From JBBQER01 sp052148155 (GTDB taxonomy: Bacteria; Actinomycetota; Acidimicrobiia; IMCC26256; PALSA-610): a stretch of DNA of 64,000 nt. Positions 54,389 to 63,085 of this stretch are shown here, one piece after another. Positions within the stretch are counted from its first letter, which is position 1. Each line of letters starts with the position of its first letter. The position numbers and the translations under genes are program-made. Where the stretch lies: the NCBI GenBank assembly GCA_052148155.1, contig JBKQIY010000251.1, positions 1-64,000 on the forward strand. The letters are read 5' to 3'. The notes under the pieces are model-generated. The model was not told where the DNA came from. It was given only the letters and a program-made list of their open reading frames with translations, and searched no databases.

Positions 54389-54416
54389 GTTTCCTTTTCG
54401 GCGCCTGAACGATCAC
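54389..54416 (+). promoter_or_regulatory. Shared upstream motif copy 3 (GTTTCCTTTTCG)
   Basis: A 28-base motif (GTTTCCTTTTCG then GCGCCTGAACGATCAC) 180 bases before the secreted-protein gene at 54597; 24 of 28 bases match the copy at 47620. Confidence 0.5.
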
Positions 54417-54596
54417 GAGGGTGGGAGGAACGCGCGGGATGAGGTTGCGCCGCGAGCGCGCCGGGGAGGGGCTCAGGATGTTGCGTCTCTCGCGAGCAGC
54501 AGCCAGGCTGCGCTACCTCTGCCCCATGAGTCGGCCGACTCGTTCAAGGGTGCAATACCAACCGCAGTCTGTACGGACTGTCTCTGAGGAGGATTC

Positions 54597-55127
54597 ATGC
54601 GTGGCCCTATCCCCACCCGAATAATTGCCGTCGCACTCGCGGCGGGTTCACTCTTGATGGTTCCACTCGCGGCGGCGGCCGGAGCGGCGACGCCCACGGT
54701 CTGTACTACGGCAACGTTCAGCCCTACGACCAACGCCGCCGGCAAATCGACTGCGAAGAGCACCTTGGGGGGCTGTAACAACCCGGCATTGACCGGCGGC
54801 TCCGGTGTGCTCGTCGCGACATACTCGACGAACGGCACGACGGCGACCGGGGTCCAGGGCAAGATCACGTGGAAGGGAACGGGCACGTCTTCGTTCATCG
54901 TGAAGTCGGCGGGCGGTACTGCGGCGGCGGGCGCCAAGTGCCACGGCACCGGCAAGACCAAGGACTCGCTCATCCTCAGCACGGGCACCATCACGGCGGC
55001 AACGAGCAAGGCCGCGGCGCTGAAGGGAACGAAGTTCAGCGAGTCGCTCTGCATTCACTCCGTGACGGTCGGCAAGAAGGCGACCATCACCGAGTACCTG
55101 TTGCCGGGCAGCAAGATAGCCATCTAA
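54597..55127 (+). CDS. Small secreted protein, unknown family
   Basis: A 176-residue exported protein with a signal peptide (IAVALAAGSLLMVPLAAAAG, cleavage after AGA). The mature part is beta-rich with four Cys, in CTTATFSPTTNAAGKSTAKS, LGGCNNPAL, AKCHGTGKTKDS and SLCIHSVTVG. It probably folds as a disulfide-bonded sandwich. The ATG at 54597 has a GAGGAGG site. It lies between the two tRNA-Ala repeats and ends in a hairpin terminator. The broken gene at 47806 is a possible relative. Confidence 0.72.
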   Translation: MRGPIPTRIIAVALAAGSLLMVPLAAAAGAATPTVCTTATFSPTTNAAGKSTAKSTLGGCNNPALTGGSGVLVATYSTNGTTATGVQGKITWKGTGTSSFIVKSAGGTAAAGAKCHGTGKTKDSLILSTGTITAATSKAAALKGTKFSESLCIHSVTVGKKATITEYLLPGSKIAI

Positions 55128-55152
55128 CGACGGCATCCTGACTCAGGCGTCA

Positions 55153-55176
55153 GCGGCCCCCGATTCGGGGGGCCGC
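55153..55176 (+). terminator. Hairpin terminator
   Basis: GCGGCCCCC (55153-55161) pairs with GGGGGCCGC (55168-55176) around a six-base loop, 25 bases after the secreted-protein stop. Confidence 0.75.
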
Positions 55177-55212
55177 ATCGCGTCACGGGCCTCACCGGCT
55201 GACGTTTAAGGG

Positions 55213-55330
55213 ACCGCGCAAGCGGCGAGGTGCGCCTCGAAGCGGACGCTTGCGGCGCAAAAAGCGTTTGTTCGAGGCGGCCGGTCACGAGGTCGAGCGC
55301 TTGCCGGTACGCGCTGTCACGTCGGCGCCG
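55213..55330 (-). pseudogene. Remnant of a zinc-finger anti-sigma gene
   Basis: On the minus strand, ALDLVTGRLEQT and, in another frame, VRFEAHLAACA recall the zf-HC2 anti-sigma start (ELVTDYLEG, RRFEAHLAAC). It is similar in DNA to the remnant at 49260-49360, so the two are copies. No complete frame survives. Confidence 0.5.
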
Positions 55331-55443
55331 ACGCGGAAAGGAGTTTTCATGCAGGACTCGGGTAGCGGCAGAGTTACCCGTACCGTCCTGGGAGACCCAG
55401 AGGCGTTCCAGCGCGTCCGCCGCCTCTACCATGCGTGTCTACC

Positions 55444-55517
55444 GGGGACGTAGCTCAGCTGGCTAGAGCACCTGCTTTGCAAGCAGGGGGTCGTGGGTTC
55501 GAGTCCCATCGTCTCCA
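55444..55517 (+). tRNA. alaT: tRNA-Ala (TGC)
   Basis: A 74-base tRNA. Acceptor GGGGACG pairs with CGTCTCC (one G-T pair), the anticodon loop is CTTTGCAA (anticodon TGC), and the T-arm has GTTCGAGTC. The CCA is not encoded. In related genomes it follows tRNA-Ile directly; here it is 26.7 kb away. Its first 40 bases are duplicated at 54175. Confidence 0.97.
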
Positions 55518-55920
55518 CCGACCGCGAGAGTGCAGGTCTCCAGAGGTGGTGCAAGTTCGTTAAGCACTCAGCCGTCTTGTGAGAAGATCGACGAGGCGGC
55601 GTTGGGAACCGACCAAGACGATCGCGTAAATTGCAAGTCGCCCTGACGCACCCACGACGATGCGACGGGCCCTCCGCGCCGCCACAACACCTACCGACCG
55701 CGGAGCCGTATCGGGCACCGCTTGTCGCTGGGCTGCCGGTGACGCCCGGAGTGCATGAGCTCGCGAACATGGGGGCTCCCGGAGCTTGATGTTCCCAGGG
55801 GGCTCGTCCGGGTTCGTCGAGTGCAACCATTCCACCGTCGCTCGTGTCCTCGACGAGGGGACGAGTGCGGGCGTCGACGACGCGGCGTGACGTATCCGTG
55901 GACCGGACTCGTGGACTTGC
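55518..55920. other. Region without a supported gene
   Basis: About 400 bases. A minus-strand frame ending at 55560 contains RLAIYAIVLVGSQRRLVDLL, which could be the end of an unknown gene, but no start or motif supports it. Confidence 0.4.
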
Positions 55921-56118
55921 TCAGACCTTGGTGCGGGCTTGTACCCGTTTACCGTGGACGAGGATGATCGCACCCACGACGAGCGTGATGGCGCCGAACA
56001 CCGCCCAGATTGGGTGGCCGTTCATGCCGCCCGAGCTGGTCTTGCCGCCCAGACCCTGGAGACACCACACGACGCCGACGATGCACAGGAGGGCACCCGG
56101 CAAGGCGTCCTTCCACAT
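55921..56118 (-). CDS. Small two-helix membrane protein
   Basis: A 65-residue protein: LPGALLCIVGVVWCLQGLGG, a short loop with GGMNGHPIW, then AVFGAITLVVGAIILVHGKR. The LQGxGxxxGxxMxGHxxWAxxGAxxxxxG layout is that of a common actinobacterial small membrane protein of unknown function. ATG 56118; no strong ribosome site. Confidence 0.7.
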   Translation of the reverse strand: MWKDALPGALLCIVGVVWCLQGLGGKTSSGGMNGHPIWAVFGAITLVVGAIILVHGKRVQARTKV

Positions 56119-56397
56119 GACGTCGTCCGATCTGTTCGCTTTTCGCAGTCTACGTTCGCGGCCCAGTCAGCTGACCGTCGGGCTGGCCGCTGTGCTGACC
56201 ACATACCAGATGCCGGCGGAACCGCCGCCTCGTTCGTCTGATCTGACCGGCAGGGCTCTACCGAAGGCAGCGCCGTTCTTGATACCCCGGCCCCCGTGCA
56301 CGTCACCTCGATCGCGCTCGGTGGAACGAGCGCGGAAGCCGAAGAGCGGAGAAGAGGCGACATCGGAACGGCGCGAGGCGAAACTAGCGTGCGGGAT

Positions 56398-56961
56398 ATG
56401 AGTATTGCTGCAAGTCGTGCCCTTGTCCTTGCTGCCGCTTTGGTGCTGCTGGTCACGGCTTGCGGGTCGTCGTCGAAGGGGGCCGCTTCGGCGCCAACAT
56501 CAACGGCAACATCCACCGCGCCGGTCACCTCGCCCGTCACGTCGACGACGGCTCCAGGTGGATCGAGCAATCTGGGGAACGAACTGGCGAGCATCGGTGC
56601 GGCGGCGCCATCGAGTTTCACCGTCAGCCTCGCCAAGGGTCCTCAAGGAATCTTCGAGGTCGGGCCCAACGGACACGCGCTGTACTTCCGGCCGGCCGAC
56701 AGCGCCGCGAAGAGCACCTGCACCGGTACATGTGCGTCGACCTGGCCGGCGATAACGGCGAGCGGCCACGTCACGGCGGGACCGGCGGTCAGCAAGGCGG
56801 AGCTGGCGACCGCTGACGGGCAGGTTCCCCACCAGGTCACTTACTACGGGCATCTCCTCTACTACTACAGCGGCGATATGGCCCCTGGGCAGACCAACGG
56901 GGTTGGCAAACCCGGCTGGTTCCTGCTCGGACCGGTTGGCAACGAAATGACCCCACGCTGA
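56398..56961 (+). CDS. Lipoprotein_15-type secreted-repeat lipoprotein 1
   Basis: A 187-residue lipoprotein. The signal ends in the lipobox LVTACGSS, and a Thr/Ser/Pro-rich linker follows. The folded part has two copies of the COG4315 (Lipoprotein_15) pattern: GPNGHALYFRPADSAAKSTC with CTGTCASTWPAI, and HQVTYYGHLLYYYSGDMAPG with TNGVGKPGWFLL. Members of unknown function are common in soil actinobacteria. ATG 56398. A paralogue lies 750 bases downstream. Confidence 0.85.
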   Translation: MSIAASRALVLAAALVLLVTACGSSSKGAASAPTSTATSTAPVTSPVTSTTAPGGSSNLGNELASIGAAAPSSFTVSLAKGPQGIFEVGPNGHALYFRPADSAAKSTCTGTCASTWPAITASGHVTAGPAVSKAELATADGQVPHQVTYYGHLLYYYSGDMAPGQTNGVGKPGWFLLGPVGNEMTPR

Positions 56962-57369
56962 TCTCAGCGGCGTTCGAGTCGGTCGTCGGGCGATCGGGCG
57001 CGTGGCGCGCTTGGCGCGGCTCTTCACCGTCGCAGCGAAGAACGAGAGAGGGGTCGGGCCGATATTCGTGGCATCGAACCCGACCACGACGACGTAGCTC
57101 CACTCGACATTCAACGGCGGGTTCGAGCTGTTGGTCAGTTCTGTCCGCGCGCAGTTTTCGGCTGAGCTGAACGAAGATGTTCTCAGCGACGCGCTGGAAG
57201 TCCTGCTCTGTAGTGCTGGGCGACGAGAACAGTTGAATGAAGCGTGCGTTCGACCCGTCCCGGATGTAGCCGCGCTCGCATCGGAACGTCGGACGCGTCG
57301 AAATCCGTTCGACCTCGATCCATGACTGTTCCCGCACTCGGGACAGACGCGCGTCTGGCATTCGTCCAT
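56962..57369 (-). pseudogene. Possible decayed gene with N-terminal zinc ribbon
   Basis: Coding-like pieces run in different minus-strand frames. MDECQTRVCPECGNSHGS (57369) resembles a zinc ribbon. ARFIQLFSSPSTTEQDFQRV is in a second frame, and NVEWSYVVVVGFDATNIGPT is in a third. No single frame joins them. It may be a pseudogene or, less likely, chance. Confidence 0.35.
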
Positions 57370-57713
57370 GACGTCCTCGCACCTGGCGCTACCGCGCGGA
57401 TACGGGATTGGTTGTTGCGGGTCATCGGTCCAAGGCCCTCACCTCCACTGGATAACAGGACGACGACGGCGGGAGCGGCTTGACTGAATCGCGACTTGGT
57501 CGATAAGGGGATATGGGTCAACCAGCTGGTGGCGTTACGGACGGTCTCTTCGGATGAACAGTGCCGTCAAGCACCGAACCTTTCTTCTGAACGGTGATCT
57601 CAACTTCAAAGCACGACGCGAGTTCATGGACCAGGTGGATCGTTCGGTGAACCTCGGTCCGATTTCGGACGTACTCTCTCAGTGCGGGGGATGCCGCTTC
57701 CGAAGGGGTGTCC

Positions 57714-58289
57714 ATGCAAGGATCCAAGGTCTTCCGATCCGCTGCGCTTGCGGCGCTCACCGCGATCGCGCTGACTGCTTGTTCGAGTAGCTCCAAGACC
57801 GCCTCGACGACTGCGCCGGCCGCGTACGGAGCGGCAACAACGGCCGCATCGGCACCGACTTCGAACGGCGGTACTGCCGCAACGGCAACCGTCGCGAACG
57901 CGACGACAAAGCTCGGCGTGGTCCTCGTCGACGACAAGGGCATGACGCTGTACACCTCGTCCGGCGACGAGACGCCCGGCACGAGCTCGTGTACGGGTGC
58001 GTGCGCCAAGGTCTGGCCGCCGTTGACCGTCACCGGCACGCCCACGTACGCCGCCGGGCTCACCGCGTCGAAGTTCTCCACCATCACCCGCACGGACGGC
58101 ACGAGACAACTTGCCTACAACGGCAAGCCGCTCTACACCTTCGCCAGTGACGCAGCTGCCGGCGACACTACGGGTCAAGGCGTGGGCGGTTTTTCCGTCG
58201 CCGTCACGACCTCAGCCCCCAACGCAAGCGTGCCGACCACGGCGGGAACGATCGCTGCCTATGCGGGAGGAGGCGGGTACCAACCCTAG
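57714..58289 (+). CDS. Lipoprotein_15-type secreted-repeat lipoprotein 2
   Basis: A 191-residue lipoprotein with the lipobox LTACSSSS after a short signal, an Ala/Thr-rich linker, and two COG4315 repeats: DDKGMTLYTSSGDETPGTSS with CTGACAKVWPPL, and TRQLAYNGKPLYTFASDAAA with GDTTGQGVGGF. It is a paralogue of the lipoprotein at 56398. The ATG at 57714 has GAAGGGG five bases upstream; GTG 57708 is an alternative. Confidence 0.86.
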   Translation: MQGSKVFRSAALAALTAIALTACSSSSKTASTTAPAAYGAATTAASAPTSNGGTAATATVANATTKLGVVLVDDKGMTLYTSSGDETPGTSSCTGACAKVWPPLTVTGTPTYAAGLTASKFSTITRTDGTRQLAYNGKPLYTFASDAAAGDTTGQGVGGFSVAVTTSAPNASVPTTAGTIAAYAGGGGYQP

Positions 58290-58477
58290 CAACGCGCAGC
58301 CAACGCGTGACCCGAGCGAACAGACAAGGGTTTCTCAGAACGGCACTGTTCCTTGAGTTGGATCGGGCCGAGCGAGACCGAGTGGCGTGTCTCAACGGCG
58401 AGTTCGTAGTAGCCGCGCCGACCCTGGACGACTGCCGCTCGCTTGCGCCCGACGTGACGTGCGAGCTTGACGAACAT
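58286..58477 (-). CDS. Possible small protein
   Basis: A 63-codon frame, MFVKLARHVGRKRAAVVQGR then YYELAVETRHSVSLGPIQLK, with coding-like codon use. No ribosome site or known motif. It is convergent with the lipoprotein gene and overlaps its stop region by four bases. It could be a remnant of an IS or other gene. Confidence 0.3.
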   Translation of the reverse strand: MFVKLARHVGRKRAAVVQGRRGYYELAVETRHSVSLGPIQLKEQCRSEKPLSVRSGHALAARC

Positions 58478-58602
58478 GACGGCGATGCTTCGGCCGTGGC
58501 GACTTTGGCGCGCGCGCCGACTGCGACCGGCATTCGGGGTTCTTTGATCCCGAGCCGTCGACGATCGGGCGGCAGGGAACGCGCGGCGCCGGGCCGCTGA
58601 CA

Positions 58603-59037
58603 CCGGGAGTTGCGTTGGGCGCCGGTGTCTGTGCCAGGACCATTCGTCGTCGATGTCTGTGGGCAGTCTCAGTTGATCAGTGTGCGGTCTCGACCGATGA
58701 TCTACGGAACGGTCTCAGCCCATCGTTCCCGCGCGTAGCCGCGTGCTTCCGTTCGGGTTGAGAACCAGAAGGGGAGTCGCCCGGTACTGGTCGGTCGACA
58801 TGCTTGCAATCCACACCACAAGCCGCCAGGGCCGCGCAAAGAACGGCCTCAAGTCATCAAGCATGGCAAGACATCCATTGTGCCGGTCTGCAGTCGGCCG
58901 CGAGATTGCTCGGGAGTTCGGGTACTAGAACCCGGGCGCACCCAACGCGCATGTTGGTTTCGACGAACTGATAGAGCTCGTTGGCGAGATGGCGCTTATT
59001 CGCGGCGCGGGCCGGGATGACTGGTGGTGGACGGGTC
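58603..59037. other. Region without a supported gene
   Basis: About 435 bases. A + strand frame at 58743-58928 (TRRGVARYWSVDMLAIHTTS, KNGLKSSSMARHPLCRSAVG) has no start with a ribosome site and no motif. Nothing else was recognised. Confidence 0.35.
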
Positions 59038-61773
59038 TCAGCTGCTGACGGCGGGGCTGCGTAGGTTTTCGGGGTAGAGGTGGAGTGTTCCTCCGCGTTT
59101 GATGATGCCGTCGTTGCCGTGTTTGGTTCCGGCGAGGGCGCCGTCGTCGATGGAGTCGACGCCGTGGAACGAGCTTGCGGTCTGCACGTCGTCGTGGGTG
59201 TAGGGGGATCGCGCGAGGAGGCCGACCCAGTTAACGTTGGTGCCCGCGCTGAGCACGAATCCTGCAGAGTCGGCGGAGTCGCTGCTGGGAGCGAAGAAGG
59301 TCGAGTTGGTAGGACCGGCCGAACCGGCCGCGGCTCGGTCGGTTACGAGGTGTCGTGACACGTTGAACGACATCGCCCCGAGTGACTCCAATCCGGTCGT
59401 GTCGCCGAGGTGATATGCGACGACATGACCAGATGTGTAGTGCACGATCGCGTTGCGGCCGTAGGCGTATGGCGAGTTGTCATGTCGGCTTTCGTAGAGG
59501 TCACCGTAGGAAATCACGGTCTGTTCCAGCCATCCGGTTTTCGAGCCGCCGCCGATAGTCACGCCGGTGCGGAAGGCTGTAGCCCAAAGGTTCTTCACTA
59601 CGAACCCGTCAGACCGGTACGTCGCGAGGTCGATGATCTGGTAGCCGTTGAGCACGTTCGCGTCTTGTACCCAGGTGTCCGGGCCGAGGGATCGTATGGT
59701 GTATGGGTACGGCGTGACCGGGTAGGCGGTTGATCCGAAACCCTGGTTCGGATACCGGATGGTGATGCCGCGCACCCCGGAGTGTGGGCTCAGGGAGATG
59801 AACGCGGGATCGGTGTTGGGGTTCGGGGTGTCTTGACCTTCGACTGCGAGCAGGGTGGTCGAGTCGGTGGTCTCTGAGGTGTGCCGGTTGGCGTACGCGC
59901 CCCGCAACTCGACGCCGGCCGGGACGACCAGGTGTTGGCTCACGAGATAGGTCCCGGAGGGGAGGTACACGGTGCCGCCGCCGTTGCGGGAGGCGGTGTT
60001 GAGCGCGCTTTGGATGGCTGTGGTGTCGTCGGTGAGACCGTCCGCGTGGGCGTCGAAGGGCTGGGCCATGACGTCGTAGAAGTCGGACGGTCCGGTCCGG
60101 GCGGGCATCCGGGACGGCGCGAACCGGTAGGCGATCTTTTTGGCGTGGGAGACGAGGTCGGTATCCATGATGCTGTTCACGCTCGGTGCGGGACGCGCGA
60201 CCGGGTTCTCCCCGCTGCGGTTGAGATTCGCGGAGATCTTCGAGAACGACCCGTACGTGCCGCAGCTCGGATGACAACTGGTTGCTGTCGTGACGATTCC
60301 GTGTAGCGCGTTCGTGACCGTCACGCCGTACATGGTGAGGTTGTCGTTGCGGTAGAGATGCAATGCGGTGAGATGGTGTGCGGTCCAGGTGTCGAGCGCG
60401 GCGCGGTTCGCCGCCGATGTTGGGTTGTTCGTCACTTCAGCTGAGGGTGCGGTTTCCCAAATCTGATTCGAGATTGTGATGTTGGTGATGAACGAGTAGT
60501 CGAGGTCTCCGTCGTCGACGATGCACGTGGTGAAGCACGTCGCGTGCAGACCCGTGATGTCAGAGGCGCTTCCGCCTTCGTAGACGACGCCTTGATCGGA
60601 GTCGAACAACGTGAGATCGGCCACGTTCACCGACGCGGCCCACGACTCGATCGTGGGTGGATATCGCGTCGGACGCGCGAAGCTCTGATTGGGATACCAG
60701 ACGCTCAGGTGACTGATCCCGGCGTTCGTTCCCGCCAACGAGATGAACGGTGTCCCGGACACGCCTGCAGGAACCGTCGCGGCGAGGATCGTCTGGCCGG
60801 GCGTCGACGTCGTCGCCGACCAGTCGCCGCGTAGCGTCACATTCGCGGGTACCGAGAGCGGGCCTTTGACCGTATACAGGCCAGGTGGGAGGAACACCGT
60901 GCCGCCTCCCTCCATACCCACGACGTTGAGGGCCTGTTGGATGGGTCCGCTGTTGTCGATGGCGGGGTTGTTGGGCACGGCTCCGAACTGTGGGTCGGTC
61001 GCGACCGCGTCCGCGATCACGACCTCGTTGGTCGTCAGCGGAGCGGACACGATGCGAGGTGTTGGAAAATCGACCGTCGTGGGGGTCACGGTCACGGTCG
61101 CGAGGTCGGTGTTGAAACCGAGGAACTCGACCGTGAGCACATGTGCGACTGCCGCGATCAGGTGCACCGCGGGAATCAGCACGACATTCGACCACGCGCC
61201 AACCGCAGCGGTTTGACCCATCTCGATGTCATCGACGCGAGTCGAGAACCCACCGTTTTGTCCCACAGCCGAAAACGTGTACCAACCGGTCTGGGCGACC
61301 GTAAAGGAATACTTCACGTAGTCGCTAAAGAACGTCGACGAAGCCGGACAGTTGTGTATCGGGTTCGAAGAAACGTGTGGCGACGACGACTGAATATAGA
61401 AACCGCTCGCACCTGCCGAAAAGATGTCGATATCGTGCGGGTCAGTTCGATACCACGAAGCGTTGCCATGATCGCCCGGTGTGCACCCGTGGAACGCCTG
61501 CTCGGCGGGACCGCTATTGAAGTTCACGGCCTGGATGACACCACCCGCCGCAGGGATCGCGATCGGAAGTGGTCCGGGATACGGGAGACCATTTCCAAAC
61601 GGCGCGCCCGGATCTGCAGCCGCAACCGCCGCGGTCAGTTCCGGTCGCAACCTGACAGTGGCCGGCAGGCTCGAGACGAACGGGGCGAGGAGCACGGACA
61701 TCCCGCATAGCGCAACAACCCCGACCGACCGCACGCCTCGACTGCGACGCGACGGACCGCGCGTTGCAACCAT
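59038..61773 (-). CDS. Large secreted double beta-helix (Pectate_lyase_3-like) protein
   Basis: A 911-residue exported protein. A signal peptide (VGVVALCGMSVLLAPFVSSL) is followed by an N-terminal beta-sandwich that resembles a CBM6-type sugar-binding domain (QAVNFNSGPAEQAFHGCTPG, YVKYSFTVAQTGWYTFSAVG). Two beta-helix modules of the Pectate_lyase_3 type follow, each starting DDTxxIQxALN/QQALN with GGGTVFLPPGLYTVKGPL or GGGTVYLPSGTYLVSQHL. The lyase catalytic residues cannot be checked by eye. Probable polysaccharide-active or surface protein. ATG 61773 is preferred over 61845. Confidence 0.8.
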   Translation of the reverse strand: MVATRGPSRRSRGVRSVGVVALCGMSVLLAPFVSSLPATVRLRPELTAAVAAADPGAPFGNGLPYPGPLPIAIPAAGGVIQAVNFNSGPAEQAFHGCTPGDHGNASWYRTDPHDIDIFSAGASGFYIQSSSPHVSSNPIHNCPASSTFFSDYVKYSFTVAQTGWYTFSAVGQNGGFSTRVDDIEMGQTAAVGAWSNVVLIPAVHLIAAVAHVLTVEFLGFNTDLATVTVTPTTVDFPTPRIVSAPLTTNEVVIADAVATDPQFGAVPNNPAIDNSGPIQQALNVVGMEGGGTVFLPPGLYTVKGPLSVPANVTLRGDWSATTSTPGQTILAATVPAGVSGTPFISLAGTNAGISHLSVWYPNQSFARPTRYPPTIESWAASVNVADLTLFDSDQGVVYEGGSASDITGLHATCFTTCIVDDGDLDYSFITNITISNQIWETAPSAEVTNNPTSAANRAALDTWTAHHLTALHLYRNDNLTMYGVTVTNALHGIVTTATSCHPSCGTYGSFSKISANLNRSGENPVARPAPSVNSIMDTDLVSHAKKIAYRFAPSRMPARTGPSDFYDVMAQPFDAHADGLTDDTTAIQSALNTASRNGGGTVYLPSGTYLVSQHLVVPAGVELRGAYANRHTSETTDSTTLLAVEGQDTPNPNTDPAFISLSPHSGVRGITIRYPNQGFGSTAYPVTPYPYTIRSLGPDTWVQDANVLNGYQIIDLATYRSDGFVVKNLWATAFRTGVTIGGGSKTGWLEQTVISYGDLYESRHDNSPYAYGRNAIVHYTSGHVVAYHLGDTTGLESLGAMSFNVSRHLVTDRAAAGSAGPTNSTFFAPSSDSADSAGFVLSAGTNVNWVGLLARSPYTHDDVQTASSFHGVDSIDDGALAGTKHGNDGIIKRGGTLHLYPENLRSPAVSS

Positions 61774-62507
61774 TCCGCCCCCGTGGATCGGTGCGACGAT
61801 CGGAAATCGCCACACCGCATCCGTCCATGGATATCCCGCCAGCACAAATTTAGACGCACATCGTCCGCCAAGCCAGTCCCGCAGCCCAGACCCCCGCTAC
61901 GGGCGCCCCCGATCGGGCGCAGGCCGAACATCACTGTCTGCCCTGGCCTGCGCGTCACTCGATCCGAGCGCCGGTGCCCGCGGCGCGTGCCGTGCGGTCT
62001 CGCCCAGCTCTGACGGGCAGGCCGTCGCTGCGATCGAGGACCACGAACCACTCGCGGTGCCGACGACTCGTCGCCATGTTCGGCTGTCACGCCAGACGCT
62101 CGCGTCTCCCCGCCGTTCGAGCGCAGACTCTCCCCGCGCACGACCCGGCGACGCTCGAGCACCAGACCCGACGTGACCAACCCCCGCCCGCCTCGGGCGA
62201 CACGGTCGTCGAGGCGGGACACCCGCCCCGTACGCGGCGACCGTCAACGCCGGAGGCGGGGCACCACAACGAGTCGACGTCGAGCGCCGCCCCAAACCGT
62301 CGGCGGAACGCGCAGGGCAAGGGCCGGAAACCTAGCCCGCGAGGCACGTTCTAGCCCGGGACGAGAAGGGACGAGCGGCGCGGGGTGCGACGCGGCGACG
62401 TTCAGTGGGGGAAGTCGGACGGAGTGAGGCAGCTCCGGCGCGGTGCACCAAATTCGACCAGCGGATTGTTACGGTTACAAGACGGGCCTCTGATCGAGGG
62501 ATCCAGC
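61774..62507. other. Long intergenic region between divergent genes
   Basis: About 730 bases. Overlapping frames on both strands give Arg/Pro/Ala-rich translations without motifs. Promoters for the beta-helix gene and the secreted protein at 62508 should lie here, but none was resolved. Confidence 0.45.
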
Positions 62508-63011
62508 ATGAAGAAGTTTTCTGTCGCCGTGGGCGTCTGTATCTTGTCAACGCTGCTGAGCGTTGGCACGGCTGGCGCGTTCTCAACGAAAGGCATCGCG
62601 CCCATTCGCAAGATTCCTGTGGCCGCGCTCAATGACGACACGGGCCGGCCGGGCGTATGGGCAACCGATGCGGTCTACACGAAGTGTGGCCAGATTGGTG
62701 TCGACGCTGTGTTCTATAACAGCTCATCGAATCCAAGGATCAATACAGGCCAACAGACCTTCAGCATCTCGATCGAGAGATACCACAACGGCGCATGGGT
62801 GCATGTCAAGGGTTCCGAGATCGAGAGTTACAGGCCGAGCCATCAGCATCGTCGCTACGACTATGACCAATATCTCCACCCCGGATGGGACTACATATAT
62901 CGAGTGTACGTTGCCAACTACACCCACGCCCCCTTACTTGGGACGATGTGGGTGAACGCCGCAGCAAACGACTACTACCCGCCCGACCACGACATAGCCG
63001 ACTGCCAATAA
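62508..63011 (+). CDS. Small secreted protein, unknown
   Basis: A 167-residue exported protein. The signal peptide (KKFSVAVGVCILSTLLSVGT to AGA) is followed by a Tyr/Asn/His-rich domain: WATDAVYTKCGQIGVDAVFY, FSISIERYHNGAWVHVKGSE and LHPGWDYIYRVYVANYTHAP, with one Cys at each end of the domain. The pattern resembles an Ig-like sandwich. Base composition is clearly less GC-rich than the neighbours, which suggests transfer. ATG 62508 follows GAGGGA. Confidence 0.7.
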   Translation: MKKFSVAVGVCILSTLLSVGTAGAFSTKGIAPIRKIPVAALNDDTGRPGVWATDAVYTKCGQIGVDAVFYNSSSNPRINTGQQTFSISIERYHNGAWVHVKGSEIESYRPSHQHRRYDYDQYLHPGWDYIYRVYVANYTHAPLLGTMWVNAAANDYYPPDHDIADCQ

Positions 63012-63085
63012 CTCTCAGAGGCACGTCGAATCGATCATCGACAAGATCGACGACGCAGTCTCCGACCGGTGCGTATCTGGTCGCG

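Noticed and set aside
55426..55830. Minus-strand frame with GLEPTTPCLQSRCSSQLSYV, also at 54094-54285
   Set aside because: Antisense translation of tRNA-Ala and its duplicated half, not a gene.
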